Shown piece after piece: positions 16,473 to 24,368 of a stretch of 49,881 nucleotides of DNA. The stretch lies in assembly GCA_017454335.1 (NCBI GenBank), contig JAFTDE010000043.1, positions 1 through 49,881 of the forward strand, in the 5' to 3' direction. A model generated the notes under the pieces. It worked only from the letters and a program-made list of their open reading frames with translations. It had not been told where the DNA came from and did not search any database. The translations under genes were made by a program, and so were the position numbers. The stretch's first letter is position 1; each line of letters begins with the position of its first letter. Source of the stretch: Bacteroidales bacterium (GTDB lineage Bacteria; Bacteroidota; Bacteroidia; Bacteroidales; UBA932).

Positions 16473-18266
16473 ATGGCTGTTAAAATGCACATTCTGGTTT
16501 GCGGTGGTACAGGTTGCACCGCAAACGCCAGTCGTGATGTCATCGCCGCCCTGAACAAAGAGCTCGAGGCCCACGACCTGACCGATTTCGCAAAGGTGGT
16601 CGTCACCGGCTGCTTCGGATTCTGCGAAAGGGGTCCCATCGTCAAGATCATTCCTGACAACACGTTCTATACCCAGGTGAAACCCTCCGATGCCAAGGAG
16701 ATCATCGAAGAGCACATCATCAAGGGTCGCAAGGTCCACCGGCTCCTCTATGTCGCCCCTGACACCAACGAGAGCGTTTCCGACTCCAAGCACATGGAGT
16801 TCTACAAGAAGCAGCTCCGCATCGCCCTGCGCAACTGCGGCTTCATCGATCCGGAAAACATCGACGAATCCATCGCGCGTGACGGCTATGCCGCCCTCGG
16901 CAAATGCCTCACCGAAATGACCCCGACCCAGGTGATCGAAGAGGTCAAGAAGTCCGGGCTCCGCGGACGCGGCGGCGCCGGCTTCCCGACCGGCCTGAAG
17001 TGGGAAATCGCGGCGAAGAGCCGCGTGGGCGAGCAGAAATACGTCGTCTGCAACGCCGACGAAGGAGACCCGGGTGCCTTCATGGACCGTTCCCTGCTGG
17101 AAGGCGATCCGCATTCCATCCTGGAGGCCATGGCCATCTGCGGCTACTGCATCGGTGCAGACAAGGGTCTGATTTACATCCGTGCCGAATACCCGCTGGC
17201 CATCCACCGCCTGCAGGTCGCCATCAAGCAGGCCGAAGAGTACGGCCTGCTGGGCAAGGACATCCTCGGCACCGGTTTCAATTTCGAGATCGAGCTCCGT
17301 TACGGCGCAGGCGCCTTCGTCTGCGGTGAAGAGACGGCGCTGATCCACTCCATGGAAGGAAAGCGCGGCGAGCCGACGTTCAAACCGCCGTTCCCCGCCC
17401 AGTCCGGTTACCTGGAGAAACCGACCAACGTCAACAACGTCGAGACCTATGCCAACATCCCGGTCATCATCAACAAGGGTGCGGACTGGTTTGCCAGCAT
17501 CGGAACCGAGAAATCCAAGGGTACCAAGGTATTCGCCCTGGCCGGCAAGATCAACAACGTCGGTCTGATCGAAGTCCCGATGGGCATCACCCTGCGTGAG
17601 ATCATCTACGAGATCGGCGGCGGTATCCGCGGCGGAAAGAAGTTCAAGGCCGTCCAGACCGGCGGTCCTTCCGGCGGCTGCCTGACCGAGAAGCACCTCG
17701 ACACCCCGATCGACTACGACAGCCTGGTCGCTGCCGGTTCGATGATGGGCTCCGGCGGTATGATCGTTATGGACGAGGACGACTGCATGGTGGCCATCGC
17801 GAAGTTCTACCTGGGATTCACGGTGGACGAGTCCTGCGGCAAGTGCACCCCGTGCCGTGTCGGCAACAAGCGCCTCCTGGAGATCCTGACCAAGATCACC
17901 GACGGCAAGGGCACCATGGAAGACCTCGAGCAGCTCAAGAACCTCTCCGCGGTCATCAAGGACACCGCCCTGTGCGGCCTTGGCCAGACCTCCCCGAATC
18001 CGGTCCTTTCGACCATCAACAACTTCTGGGACGAGTATGTCGAGCATGTCGTGGACAAGAAGTGCCGCGCCGGCCAGTGCAAGGCCCTGAAGAAATACTA
18101 CATCGATCCCGAGAAGTGCAAGGGCTGTACGGCCTGCGCCCGGGCTTGCCCTGTGAGTGCCATCACCGGTACGGTCAAGAATCCCCATGTCATCAACCAG
18201 CTGGACTGCATCAAGTGCGGTACCTGCCTGGAGAAGTGCAAGTTCGGTGCTGTTACCATTAAATAA
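16473..18266 (+). CDS. NuoF/HydB-like NADH-binding subunit of bifurcating-type [FeFe]-hydrogenase
   Basis: A 597-residue flavoprotein subunit that exchanges electrons with NAD(H) and passes them to the hydrogenase subunit. The N-terminal thioredoxin-like domain has [2Fe-2S] ligands C10 and C15, then C47 and C51. The FMN/NADH core follows (GLRGRGGAGFPTGLKW, NADEGDPGAFMDR, YGAGAFVCGEETALI). An iron-sulfur site has the CGKCTPCR motif plus a downstream cysteine in ALCGLGQ. The C-terminus holds two [4Fe-4S] ferredoxin motifs (CKGCTACARACP and CIKCGTCLEKC). Domain order matches HydB of Thermotoga-type and HndC of Desulfovibrio-type enzymes. Electron bifurcation with ferredoxin is known for that family and inferred here. 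All cluster ligands are intact. Confidence 0.95.
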   Translation: MAVKMHILVCGGTGCTANASRDVIAALNKELEAHDLTDFAKVVVTGCFGFCERGPIVKIIPDNTFYTQVKPSDAKEIIEEHIIKGRKVHRLLYVAPDTNESVSDSKHMEFYKKQLRIALRNCGFIDPENIDESIARDGYAALGKCLTEMTPTQVIEEVKKSGLRGRGGAGFPTGLKWEIAAKSRVGEQKYVVCNADEGDPGAFMDRSLLEGDPHSILEAMAICGYCIGADKGLIYIRAEYPLAIHRLQVAIKQAEEYGLLGKDILGTGFNFEIELRYGAGAFVCGEETALIHSMEGKRGEPTFKPPFPAQSGYLEKPTNVNNVETYANIPVIINKGADWFASIGTEKSKGTKVFALAGKINNVGLIEVPMGITLREIIYEIGGGIRGGKKFKAVQTGGPSGGCLTEKHLDTPIDYDSLVAAGSMMGSGGMIVMDEDDCMVAIAKFYLGFTVDESCGKCTPCRVGNKRLLEILTKITDGKGTMEDLEQLKNLSAVIKDTALCGLGQTSPNPVLSTINNFWDEYVEHVVDKKCRAGQCKALKKYYIDPEKCKGCTACARACPVSAITGTVKNPHVINQLDCIKCGTCLEKCKFGAVTIK

Positions 18267-18280
18267 GGGAGGAATCAAAT

Positions 18281-20056
18281 ATGGATACTATCAAATTGAC
18301 TATAGACAACAGGGCAGTGGAAGTACCCAAGGGTACAACCGTCCTCAAAGCTGCCGAGCAGATGGGTATCAAAATTCCGACCCTCTGTCATTTCGAACTC
18401 AACGGCCTTGCGCTGAAGAACCGCCCCGGCGGATGCCGCGTGTGCGTCGTGGAGATCGCCGGCCGCAGGAACCTGGCCCCCGCCTGCATCACCGAGTGCA
18501 TGCCGGACATGGTGGTCAAGACCAATTCTTACCGTGCGCTCAATGCCCGCCGGACCGTCCTCGAGCTGATGCTCAGCGACCATCCCAATGACTGCCTCCA
18601 GTGCCCCAAGAGCGGCAAGTGCGAGCTCCAGGCCCTGGCTGCCGATATGGGCATCCGTGAGATTCCCTTCCAGGGCAAGCTGTCCCAGTACCCCATCGAG
18701 CTCTCTCCCTCGATCGTGCGCGACGCCAACAAGTGCATCATGTGCCGCCGTTGCGAGTCCGTGTGCCACGAGTACCAGAGCGTAGGTGCCATCGGTGCCG
18801 TTGAAAGAGGCTTCCCGGCCGTCGTATCGACCGCGTTCGGAAAGAAGCTGACCGAAACCAACTGCGTATTCTGCGGACAGTGCGTCGCCGTGTGCCCCAC
18901 CGGTGCCCTGGCGGAAGTGGACAACACCGGCAAGATCCTCCGCGATATCGCCAATCCCGATGTGAAGACCTGCGTCCAGGTGGCTCCCGCCGTGCGTGTT
19001 GCGCTGGGTGAGGAATTCGGCATGCCTGCCGGCAGCATCGTCACCGGCAAGATCGCGGCCGCCCTCAAGGCCATCGGCTTCGATTACGTGTTCGATACGG
19101 ACTGGTCCGCCGACCTGACCATCATGGAAGAGGGAACGGAGGTGATCGGCCGCCTGAAGGCCTACCTCGCCGGCGACAAGAACGTCAAGCTTCCGGTTAT
19201 GACTTCCTGCTGCCCGGCCTGGGTGAATTTCTACGAGAAGTTCTATCCCGAGCTCCGCGATTATCCTTCCACTGCGAAGTCCCCGCAGGGAATGTTCGGC
19301 GCGACGGTGAAGACCTACTTCGCCGACAAGATCGGTATTCCCCGCAGGAATCTGGTCTGCGTTTCCGTCATGCCCTGCGTCGCGAAGAAATACGAGTGCG
19401 AGCGTGAGGAACTCGGCGTGAACGGCGATCCCGATGTTAACTATTCCATCACCACCCGTGAACTGGCCCGCCTGATCAAGATCTGCAACATCGACTTCAA
19501 GAACCTCCCGGATGCCGAGTTTGACTCGCCGCTGGGTGTTTCTACCGGTGCCGCAGTCATCTTCGGTGCCACCGGCGGTGTCATGGAGGCGGCCCTGCGT
19601 ACTGCAGTGGAAGTCCTGACCGGCAAGACCCTGCCCCGCATCGACTTCGAGGAAGTCCGCGGCCTGGACGGTGTCCGTGAAGCCACGATTCCGGTTCCCG
19701 GTGTCGCTGACCTGAAGGTTGCCGTCGTGTACGGTCTGAAGAATGCCCGCACCATCATGGAGCAGATCAAGGCCGGCGAATGCCCGTACCACTTCGTGGA
19801 AGTCATGGCCTGCCCCGGCGGCGGCATCGACGGCGCCGGCCAGCCCTACCACCATGGAGATGCATCCATCATCAAGGCGCGCCACGCAGCCATCTACGAG
19901 GCCGACCGCAGGATGCCTCTGCGCAAGTCGCACGAGAACCCCGAGGTCCAGGCGATCTACAAGGAGTTCTACGGACAGCCTTGCTCCGAGAAGTCGCATC
20001 ACCTGCTGCACACGCTGTACTTCGACAAGAAAATCAAGTTTGACCTCGAAAAATAA
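18281..20056 (+). CDS. hydA: [FeFe]-hydrogenase catalytic subunit (HydA/HndD type) with altered H-cluster loop
   Basis: A 591-residue group A [FeFe]-hydrogenase. The N-terminal [2Fe-2S] domain is followed by the His/Cys [4Fe-4S] site (HPNDCLQCPKSGKC) and two [4Fe-4S] ferredoxin motifs (CIMCRRCESVC, CVFCGQCVAVC). H-cluster loop 1 is TSCCPAW at 308-314, with C310 the expected proton-relay cysteine and C311 a ligand. Loop 2 is MPCVAKKYE at 364-372. Loop 3 reads EVMACPGGGIDGAGQP: the first ligand is C511, but residue 515, normally the cysteine that bridges the [4Fe-4S] and diiron sites (CxxGC), is Gly (codon GGC at 19823-19825). If real, the cluster would be impaired or differently bound; a one-base TGC-to-GGC sequencing error is also possible. 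Third gene of the operon, with a Shine-Dalgarno-like GGGAGG. Confidence 0.93.
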   Translation: MDTIKLTIDNRAVEVPKGTTVLKAAEQMGIKIPTLCHFELNGLALKNRPGGCRVCVVEIAGRRNLAPACITECMPDMVVKTNSYRALNARRTVLELMLSDHPNDCLQCPKSGKCELQALAADMGIREIPFQGKLSQYPIELSPSIVRDANKCIMCRRCESVCHEYQSVGAIGAVERGFPAVVSTAFGKKLTETNCVFCGQCVAVCPTGALAEVDNTGKILRDIANPDVKTCVQVAPAVRVALGEEFGMPAGSIVTGKIAAALKAIGFDYVFDTDWSADLTIMEEGTEVIGRLKAYLAGDKNVKLPVMTSCCPAWVNFYEKFYPELRDYPSTAKSPQGMFGATVKTYFADKIGIPRRNLVCVSVMPCVAKKYECEREELGVNGDPDVNYSITTRELARLIKICNIDFKNLPDAEFDSPLGVSTGAAVIFGATGGVMEAALRTAVEVLTGKTLPRIDFEEVRGLDGVREATIPVPGVADLKVAVVYGLKNARTIMEQIKAGECPYHFVEVMACPGGGIDGAGQPYHHGDASIIKARHAAIYEADRRMPLRKSHENPEVQAIYKEFYGQPCSEKSHHLLHTLYFDKKIKFDLEK

Positions 20057-20063
20057 TTGAACC

Positions 20064-20549
20064 ATGTGTGGACCCCAGATAAAAATCAGTGAAGCCAATT
20101 ACCTGAAGATTAAGGAAATCTGCGCTTCCTTCAACAATAACCCGGGCGAGTTGATCAACATCCTGCACAAGACGCAGGAGCACTTCGGCTATCTGCCCGA
20201 GGAAGTCCAGCAAGTCGTGGCCGACTGCCTCGGAATTCCTGTCGGCAAGGTGTACGGCGTCGTGTCCTTCTACAGCTTCTTCACCATGAAGCCGAAGGGC
20301 AAGTATGCCATCTCCGTCTGCCTCGGAACGGCCTGCTACGTCAAGGGTGCCGAGAAGATCCTCGATGCCTTGAAGAGCGAGCTCAAGATCTCCGAGGGCG
20401 GCGTCACGCCCGACGGCAAGTTCTCCCTGGATGTCCTGCGCTGCGTGGGCGCCTGCGGACTGGCTCCGGTCATGACCATCAACGGCAAGACCTACGGCCG
20501 CCTGGTTCCCGAGCACGTCAAGGAAATCCTGGCTGAGTACGCGGACTAA
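20064..20549 (+). CDS. NuoE/HydC-like [2Fe-2S] subunit of the hydrogenase
   Basis: A 161-residue thioredoxin-like ferredoxin subunit. After a helical N-terminal half (ELINILHKTQEHFGYLP), the [2Fe-2S] ligands are CLGTAC (CX4C) and CVGAC (CX3C), as in NuoE, HydC and HndA. It relays electrons between the NADH-binding subunit and the rest of the complex. It is the last gene of the structural operon, 7 bases after the catalytic subunit gene, and a strong intrinsic terminator follows 22 bases after the stop. All four ligands are present, in contrast to the HndB-like subunit of the same operon. Confidence 0.93.
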   Translation: MCGPQIKISEANYLKIKEICASFNNNPGELINILHKTQEHFGYLPEEVQQVVADCLGIPVGKVYGVVSFYSFFTMKPKGKYAISVCLGTACYVKGAEKILDALKSELKISEGGVTPDGKFSLDVLRCVGACGLAPVMTINGKTYGRLVPEHVKEILAEYAD

Positions 20550-20571
20550 GACATTGTTGCTTTGAACGTTT

Positions 20572-20608
20572 CGGGCCGGCTCTCCCACGAGCCGGCCCGT
20601 CGTTTTTT
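20572..20608 (+). terminator. Intrinsic terminator of the hydrogenase structural operon
   Basis: A perfect 11-base-pair stem (CGGGCCGGCTC with GAGCCGGCCCG, six-base loop, 20572-20599) followed by a T6 run. It separates the structural operon from the sensory/maturation operon. Confidence 0.9.
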
Positions 20609-20621
20609 CTGAGTTTTTTTA

Positions 20622-20629
20622 TATATTTG
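20622..20629 (+). promoter_or_regulatory. -7 promoter box TATATTTG for the sensory/maturation operon
   Basis: Exact TAnnTTTG match just after the terminator, 21 bases before the ATG at 20651. It should start one transcript of seven closely packed genes up to the HydE gene. Confidence 0.7.
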
Positions 20630-20650
20630 TAAGATACAATACCGCATAAT

Positions 20651-20995
20651 ATGACTATCAAAGAAATTGCCAGACTGGTCGACGGGGAGATCGTGGGTGC
20701 CCCCGCCGACGACAACTATGAAGTGAAAAAAGCCTTCGCCTCCGATCTGATGAGTGATGTGCTCCGTTATTCGATGGACGAGACGGTGCTGATCACCGGA
20801 CTGTGCAACAACCAGACGATGCGCACCTCGGAGATGTCAGACCTGCGCGTGGTGCTGATCGGCCGCGACAAACAGCCCGACGAGGATATGCTCGAACTGG
20901 CCGAGGACCTGGAAATCACCCTGATCAAATCCAAGTACAGTATTTTCAAAATCAGCGGCATCCTGTACGGCGCCGGCATCCAGCCCCTGTATTGA
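20651..20995 (+). CDS. DRTGG-domain protein (first copy)
   Basis: A 114-residue single-domain protein of the DRTGG family. Visible family features are the N-terminal IKEIARLVDGEIVG strand-helix, the FASDLMSDVLRY block shared with the second copy at 22766 (YASDLLSDVMGN), a central VVLIGRDKQPDEDMLELAEDLEI segment and a short C-terminal strand. DRTGG domains occur next to CBS, phosphotransacetylase and hydrogenase genes; their ligand is not established. It heads the operon with the sensory hydrogenase, ahead of a GHKL ATPase whose gene starts three bases after its stop. Confidence 0.85.
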   Translation: MTIKEIARLVDGEIVGAPADDNYEVKKAFASDLMSDVLRYSMDETVLITGLCNNQTMRTSEMSDLRVVLIGRDKQPDEDMLELAEDLEITLIKSKYSIFKISGILYGAGIQPLY

Positions 20996-20997
20996 TC

Positions 20998-21411
20998 ATG
21001 CATTATTCATTTGACATAGAGCGCGGTAACTTCGCCGATGCCGGCCAGGCTTCCAGCAGTGTCAAGCGCACGCTCAAGCACCTGGGCGTGGATCCCGCCA
21101 ACATCAAGCGTACCGTGGTGGCGCTGTTCGAAGCCGAAATCAACGCCATCGCGCATGCCTACGGCGGCAGGATCGACGTGGACATCGACGACGGGAAGAT
21201 CGTGATGGTGGTGGCCGACCAGGGCCCCGGCATCCCGAATCTCGACCTGGCCATGCAGGAGGGCTGGTCCACGGCCTCGCCCCAGGTCCGCGAAATGGGC
21301 TACGGCGCCGGAATGGGCCTGCCCAACATCAAGAAGAACACCGACGACCTCAAGATCGAGACGACGGTGGGAGTCGGAACGACCGTTACCATGACCGTTA
21401 ATCTAACCTGA
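20998..21411 (+). CDS. RsbW/SpoIIAB-like GHKL ATPase (anti-sigma-type kinase)
   Basis: A 137-residue stand-alone HATPase_c domain. The ATP-binding boxes are clear: N box FEAEINAIAHAYGG, G1 box DQGPGIPN and G2 box GYGAGMGLPNIKK. This size and arrangement match anti-sigma serine kinases of the RsbW/SpoIIAB type, which phosphorylate STAS partners. No STAS gene is adjacent, so its partner is unknown. The start at 20998 is chosen because it lies two bases after the preceding stop and because the N-terminal strand (MHYSFDIERGNF) begins there; the frame is open further upstream inside the DRTGG gene. It would fit a relay opposite a PP2C phosphatase such as 5180-7147, which is inference. Confidence 0.85.
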   Translation: MHYSFDIERGNFADAGQASSSVKRTLKHLGVDPANIKRTVVALFEAEINAIAHAYGGRIDVDIDDGKIVMVVADQGPGIPNLDLAMQEGWSTASPQVREMGYGAGMGLPNIKKNTDDLKIETTVGVGTTVTMTVNLT

Positions 21412-21415
21412 CGAT

Positions 21416-22759
21416 ATGGCCGAGCAAGAATCATTTTTCAAGCATTCCATCAAGGTCCACTACGACCGCTGCCAGGGCTGTACCACCTGCATGCGGTCCT
21501 GCCCGACCGGCGCCATCCGCATCCGCGGAGGCAAGCCCGTCGTGAGCGACAACAAGTGCGTGGACTGCGGACAGTGCATGAAGGTCTGCCCTCACCGGGC
21601 GATCTATATCCAGCAGGATGACTTTGCTCTGACCCGCAACTACAAATACCGGGTCTGCCTGGTCCCGGCCACGTTCATCGGCCAGTTCGACGAACAGATC
21701 CGGACGCGCGAGATCTATTCCTGCCTCAAGAAACTGGGCTTCACCCACATCTACGAAGTGGAGCACGAGGTGGAGTACATGGTAAAGCTCTACCAGCAGT
21801 ACATGGACAAACACCCCGAAACGCGCACGTTCATCTCGCCGTACTGCCCGGCCGTCATCCGGCTGATCCAGGTGCGTTTCCCCTCGCTGGTGGACAACGT
21901 CATCAAGGTGCGCGCCCCGTTCGAACTCGCGTCCCGCATCATCGTCCGCCGCCTGATGGACGAGGGGGCCGCGCGGGACGAGATCGGCGTCTTCTACGTT
22001 ACCCCCTGCGCCGCCAAGATCGCCGCGGTCAAATATCCGGTCAGCAAGAAGGAATCCTGCATCGCGGGCGTGATCAACATGGACTTCCTGTACAACAAGG
22101 TCCAGCTGATGCTCCACGAATCGGACAAGAGCGCCCAGCCCATCAACCACTCCCTCTCCTCCCAGGACGTGCTGTGGCCCCTCGCCGGCGGCGAAGCCTG
22201 CCACTTCAAGGGTTCGCAGTACGCGGTGGACGGTCTGCAGAATGTCCTCAATTTCCTCGAGCGGCTGGAGGACGATGCGGTCGATGCCGAGGGGCTGGTG
22301 GAGATGCGCATCTGCGACCAGGGCTGCGTCGGCGGCGTGCTGGCCACCAACAACCGTTTCGTCGCGCGCAAGCGGCTCGAGCACCGGGCGAAACTCTTCG
22401 AAGACCGCCCCAAGACCCGGTATGAACGCTACAACAACCCCGAATTCTGCCAGTGGATCGACGATCAGATGGCGATTCCCGAAATCAAGCCCCGCTCGAT
22501 CTACAAACTGGACGACGACTTCTCCGAAGCCTTCAAGATGGCCGAGCGCATGAAGAAGATCGAGAAGGCCCTCCCGGGCGTGAACTGTTCGGCCTGCGGC
22601 GCCCCTTCCTGCGCCGCGCTGGCTGAGGATATCGTCCGCGGGGATGCCCGGATGGACACCTGCATCTTCATCAACCGCCATTCGCAGGCCTCCGAAGAAG
22701 CCATACGCAGCATCTGGGGAGACCGCGTCAGAACCAAGGAAATCAACAAGGACAAATAG
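21416..22759 (+). CDS. Putative sensory [FeFe]-hydrogenase-like protein (HydS-like)
   Basis: A 447-residue protein. Residues 19-58 carry two [4Fe-4S] ferredoxin motifs (CQGCTTCMRSCP, CVDCGQCMKVCP). Residues about 80-320 are the H-cluster domain with divergent loops: L1 is SPYCPAV at 141-147, where Tyr143 replaces the proton-relay Cys and C144 is kept; L2 is TPCAAK with C198; L3 is CDQGC with C300 and C304 both kept. A C-terminal four-cysteine [4Fe-4S] domain follows (C391, C394, C399, C416). Such loops and the neighbouring DRTGG, GHKL and PHP genes fit the group C/D putative sensory hydrogenases rather than a turnover enzyme. It probably reports H2 or redox state to the adjacent kinase-like ATPases. 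Confidence 0.85.
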   Translation: MAEQESFFKHSIKVHYDRCQGCTTCMRSCPTGAIRIRGGKPVVSDNKCVDCGQCMKVCPHRAIYIQQDDFALTRNYKYRVCLVPATFIGQFDEQIRTREIYSCLKKLGFTHIYEVEHEVEYMVKLYQQYMDKHPETRTFISPYCPAVIRLIQVRFPSLVDNVIKVRAPFELASRIIVRRLMDEGAARDEIGVFYVTPCAAKIAAVKYPVSKKESCIAGVINMDFLYNKVQLMLHESDKSAQPINHSLSSQDVLWPLAGGEACHFKGSQYAVDGLQNVLNFLERLEDDAVDAEGLVEMRICDQGCVGGVLATNNRFVARKRLEHRAKLFEDRPKTRYERYNNPEFCQWIDDQMAIPEIKPRSIYKLDDDFSEAFKMAERMKKIEKALPGVNCSACGAPSCAALAEDIVRGDARMDTCIFINRHSQASEEAIRSIWGDRVRTKEINKDK

Positions 22760-22765
22760 AATCAT

Positions 22766-23095
22766 ATGACAGTCAAGGAAATCATCGATAAACTCGATCT
22801 GAAATGCCTCAATGAGGCCAATCTGGATGCAGAAGTCAGCGGCGCCTATGCCTCCGACCTGCTGAGCGACGTGATGGGCAATGCCCGCAGCGGCCAGGTC
22901 TGGATCACCATGCAGACCCACAAGAACGTCACCGCCATCGCCTCCCTGCGGGACCTGCCGGCCGTGATCATCGTGCGCGGCGGCGTGCCGGACGAAGACA
23001 TGCTGGAGCATGCCAAGGACGAAGATGTCTGCATCCTCGTCAGCGAGGACGCCACCTTCCCGCTCTGCGGCAAACTCTACGAGCTCATCAAATAG
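22766..23095 (+). CDS. DRTGG-domain protein (second copy)
   Basis: A 109-residue paralogue of the protein at 20651-20995. Shared blocks are the N-terminal VKEIIDKLDLKCLN, the YASDLLSDVMGN block and the PDEDMLEHAKDEDV segment. It lies six bases after the sensory hydrogenase gene and six before the PHP gene. Two DRTGG paralogues flanking a HydS-like gene suggest that each works with a different ATPase (137 and 177 residues), but nothing in the sequence proves the pairing. Confidence 0.85.
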   Translation: MTVKEIIDKLDLKCLNEANLDAEVSGAYASDLLSDVMGNARSGQVWITMQTHKNVTAIASLRDLPAVIIVRGGVPDEDMLEHAKDEDVCILVSEDATFPLCGKLYELIK

Positions 23096-23101
23096 CATCC
23101 G

Positions 23102-23836
23102 ATGCTGTTCAAGGCCGACATGCACATCCACTCGGTGCTTTCTCCCTGCGGAGACATCGAGATGAGCCCCTCTGCCATCGTCGCGACGGCAAAGGAGCGC
23201 GGATTGGACATCATCGGCCTGACCGACCACAATTCCACCCTGAACGCGGATGTCACGCGCCGTCTGGGGGAGAAGGTCGGCCTGCATGTGCTGATGGGCG
23301 CGGAGGTGACCACCAAGGAAGAGGTCCACTGTCTCTCGTTCATGCCCACGGTGGAGCGGCTCGCTGAATTCCAGGCTTTCCTGGATTCCCGCGTGATCTT
23401 TTTCGAGAACGACGTGGACCGCTTCGGATACCAGCTGGTGGTCGATGAGGAGGAGAATGTGCTGGACCAGGTGCCGCATCTGCTGATCAACGCCCTGGAC
23501 CTGCCGATGCTGGAACTCCAGCAGAAGGTTTACGAGCTGGGCGGCATCTTCATCCCGGCCCACATCGACCGGCCCACCTTCAGCCTTTCTTCGCAGTTGG
23601 GTTTCGTTCCGGACAAGCTCAAGTTCCACGCGATGGAACTCAGCTACCACTGCAGGCGCGACGGATATAAATTCCTCGATGACTGCCCCTGGTTCAGTGA
23701 TTTCAACTTCATCCAGAGCAGCGACGCCCATTACGTGGAGGACATTGCCAAGATCCACAGCGTCCTGCAGATGCCTTCCTTCAGTTTCGACAACTTCAAA
23801 GACGCCCTCCGGCCCGGAGAGCAAATCATCCTATGA
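23102..23836 (+). CDS. PHP-domain metal-dependent phosphoesterase
   Basis: A 244-residue PHP-family protein. The metal-binding motifs run in family order: DMHIHS (H8, H10), TDHN, GAEVT (Glu), EEVHCLSF, AHIDRP and SSDAHY. All ligands expected for a trinuclear metal site are present, so it is probably an active phosphoesterase or phosphatase. PHP genes are regular companions of HydS-like hydrogenases, where a role in removing a phosphate signal or a nucleotide product has been suggested; its substrate is unknown. The stop overlaps the start of the next ATPase gene by four bases (ATGA), so translation is coupled. Confidence 0.9.
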   Translation: MLFKADMHIHSVLSPCGDIEMSPSAIVATAKERGLDIIGLTDHNSTLNADVTRRLGEKVGLHVLMGAEVTTKEEVHCLSFMPTVERLAEFQAFLDSRVIFFENDVDRFGYQLVVDEEENVLDQVPHLLINALDLPMLELQQKVYELGGIFIPAHIDRPTFSLSSQLGFVPDKLKFHAMELSYHCRRDGYKFLDDCPWFSDFNFIQSSDAHYVEDIAKIHSVLQMPSFSFDNFKDALRPGEQIIL

Positions 23837-24366
23837 AAAGCCTGGACCTGCACATCATCGACATCACCCACAACTCCATCCGGGCGGGCGCGAGCGAGAT
23901 TACCATCGAAATGGAGGACAGCGCCGCACGGGACCTGCTGTCCATCAAGATCATCGACAACGGCTGCGGCATGCCCCAGGAAATGATCGATGCCATCAAC
24001 GACCGTTTCTATTCCTGCCGCAAGGAACGCAAGATCGGGATGGGCATCGCCCTGCTGAAATTCCATTCCCAGATGTGCAACGGCCGTTTCTATCTCAAAT
24101 CCAAGGTGGGCGAGGGGACGGAGATCTATGCCTCGTACCAGCGTTCGCACATCGACCTCCAGCCCAAGGGGGACCTGTCGGGCTGTTTCGCCAATTTCAT
24201 CTGTCAGTACCAGGACATCAATTTCATCATCCGCTACATCACGGACGAGGGGACCTTCGAACTCAGCACGGCCGAGGTACGGGAAGTGTTCGAGGGAATG
24301 GATCTCAACAACTACGAGATCATCCGGAGCCTGACGGAACTGATCCACGAAAACATCGGAAGCTGA
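23833..24366 (+). CDS. GHKL ATPase-domain protein (second copy)
   Basis: A 177-residue protein with an N-terminal HATPase_c domain: N box IIDITHNSIRAGA, G1 box DNGCGMP and G2 box RKIGMGIALLKF. The C-terminal 50 residues are extra relative to RsbW-type kinases and unlike the 137-residue copy. There is no dimerisation or phosphoacceptor domain, so it is not a conventional histidine kinase by itself. It overlaps the PHP gene by four bases and is followed after two bases by the HydE gene. Confidence 0.85.
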   Translation: MKSLDLHIIDITHNSIRAGASEITIEMEDSAARDLLSIKIIDNGCGMPQEMIDAINDRFYSCRKERKIGMGIALLKFHSQMCNGRFYLKSKVGEGTEIYASYQRSHIDLQPKGDLSGCFANFICQYQDINFIIRYITDEGTFELSTAEVREVFEGMDLNNYEIIRSLTELIHENIGS

Positions 24367-24368
24367 CC

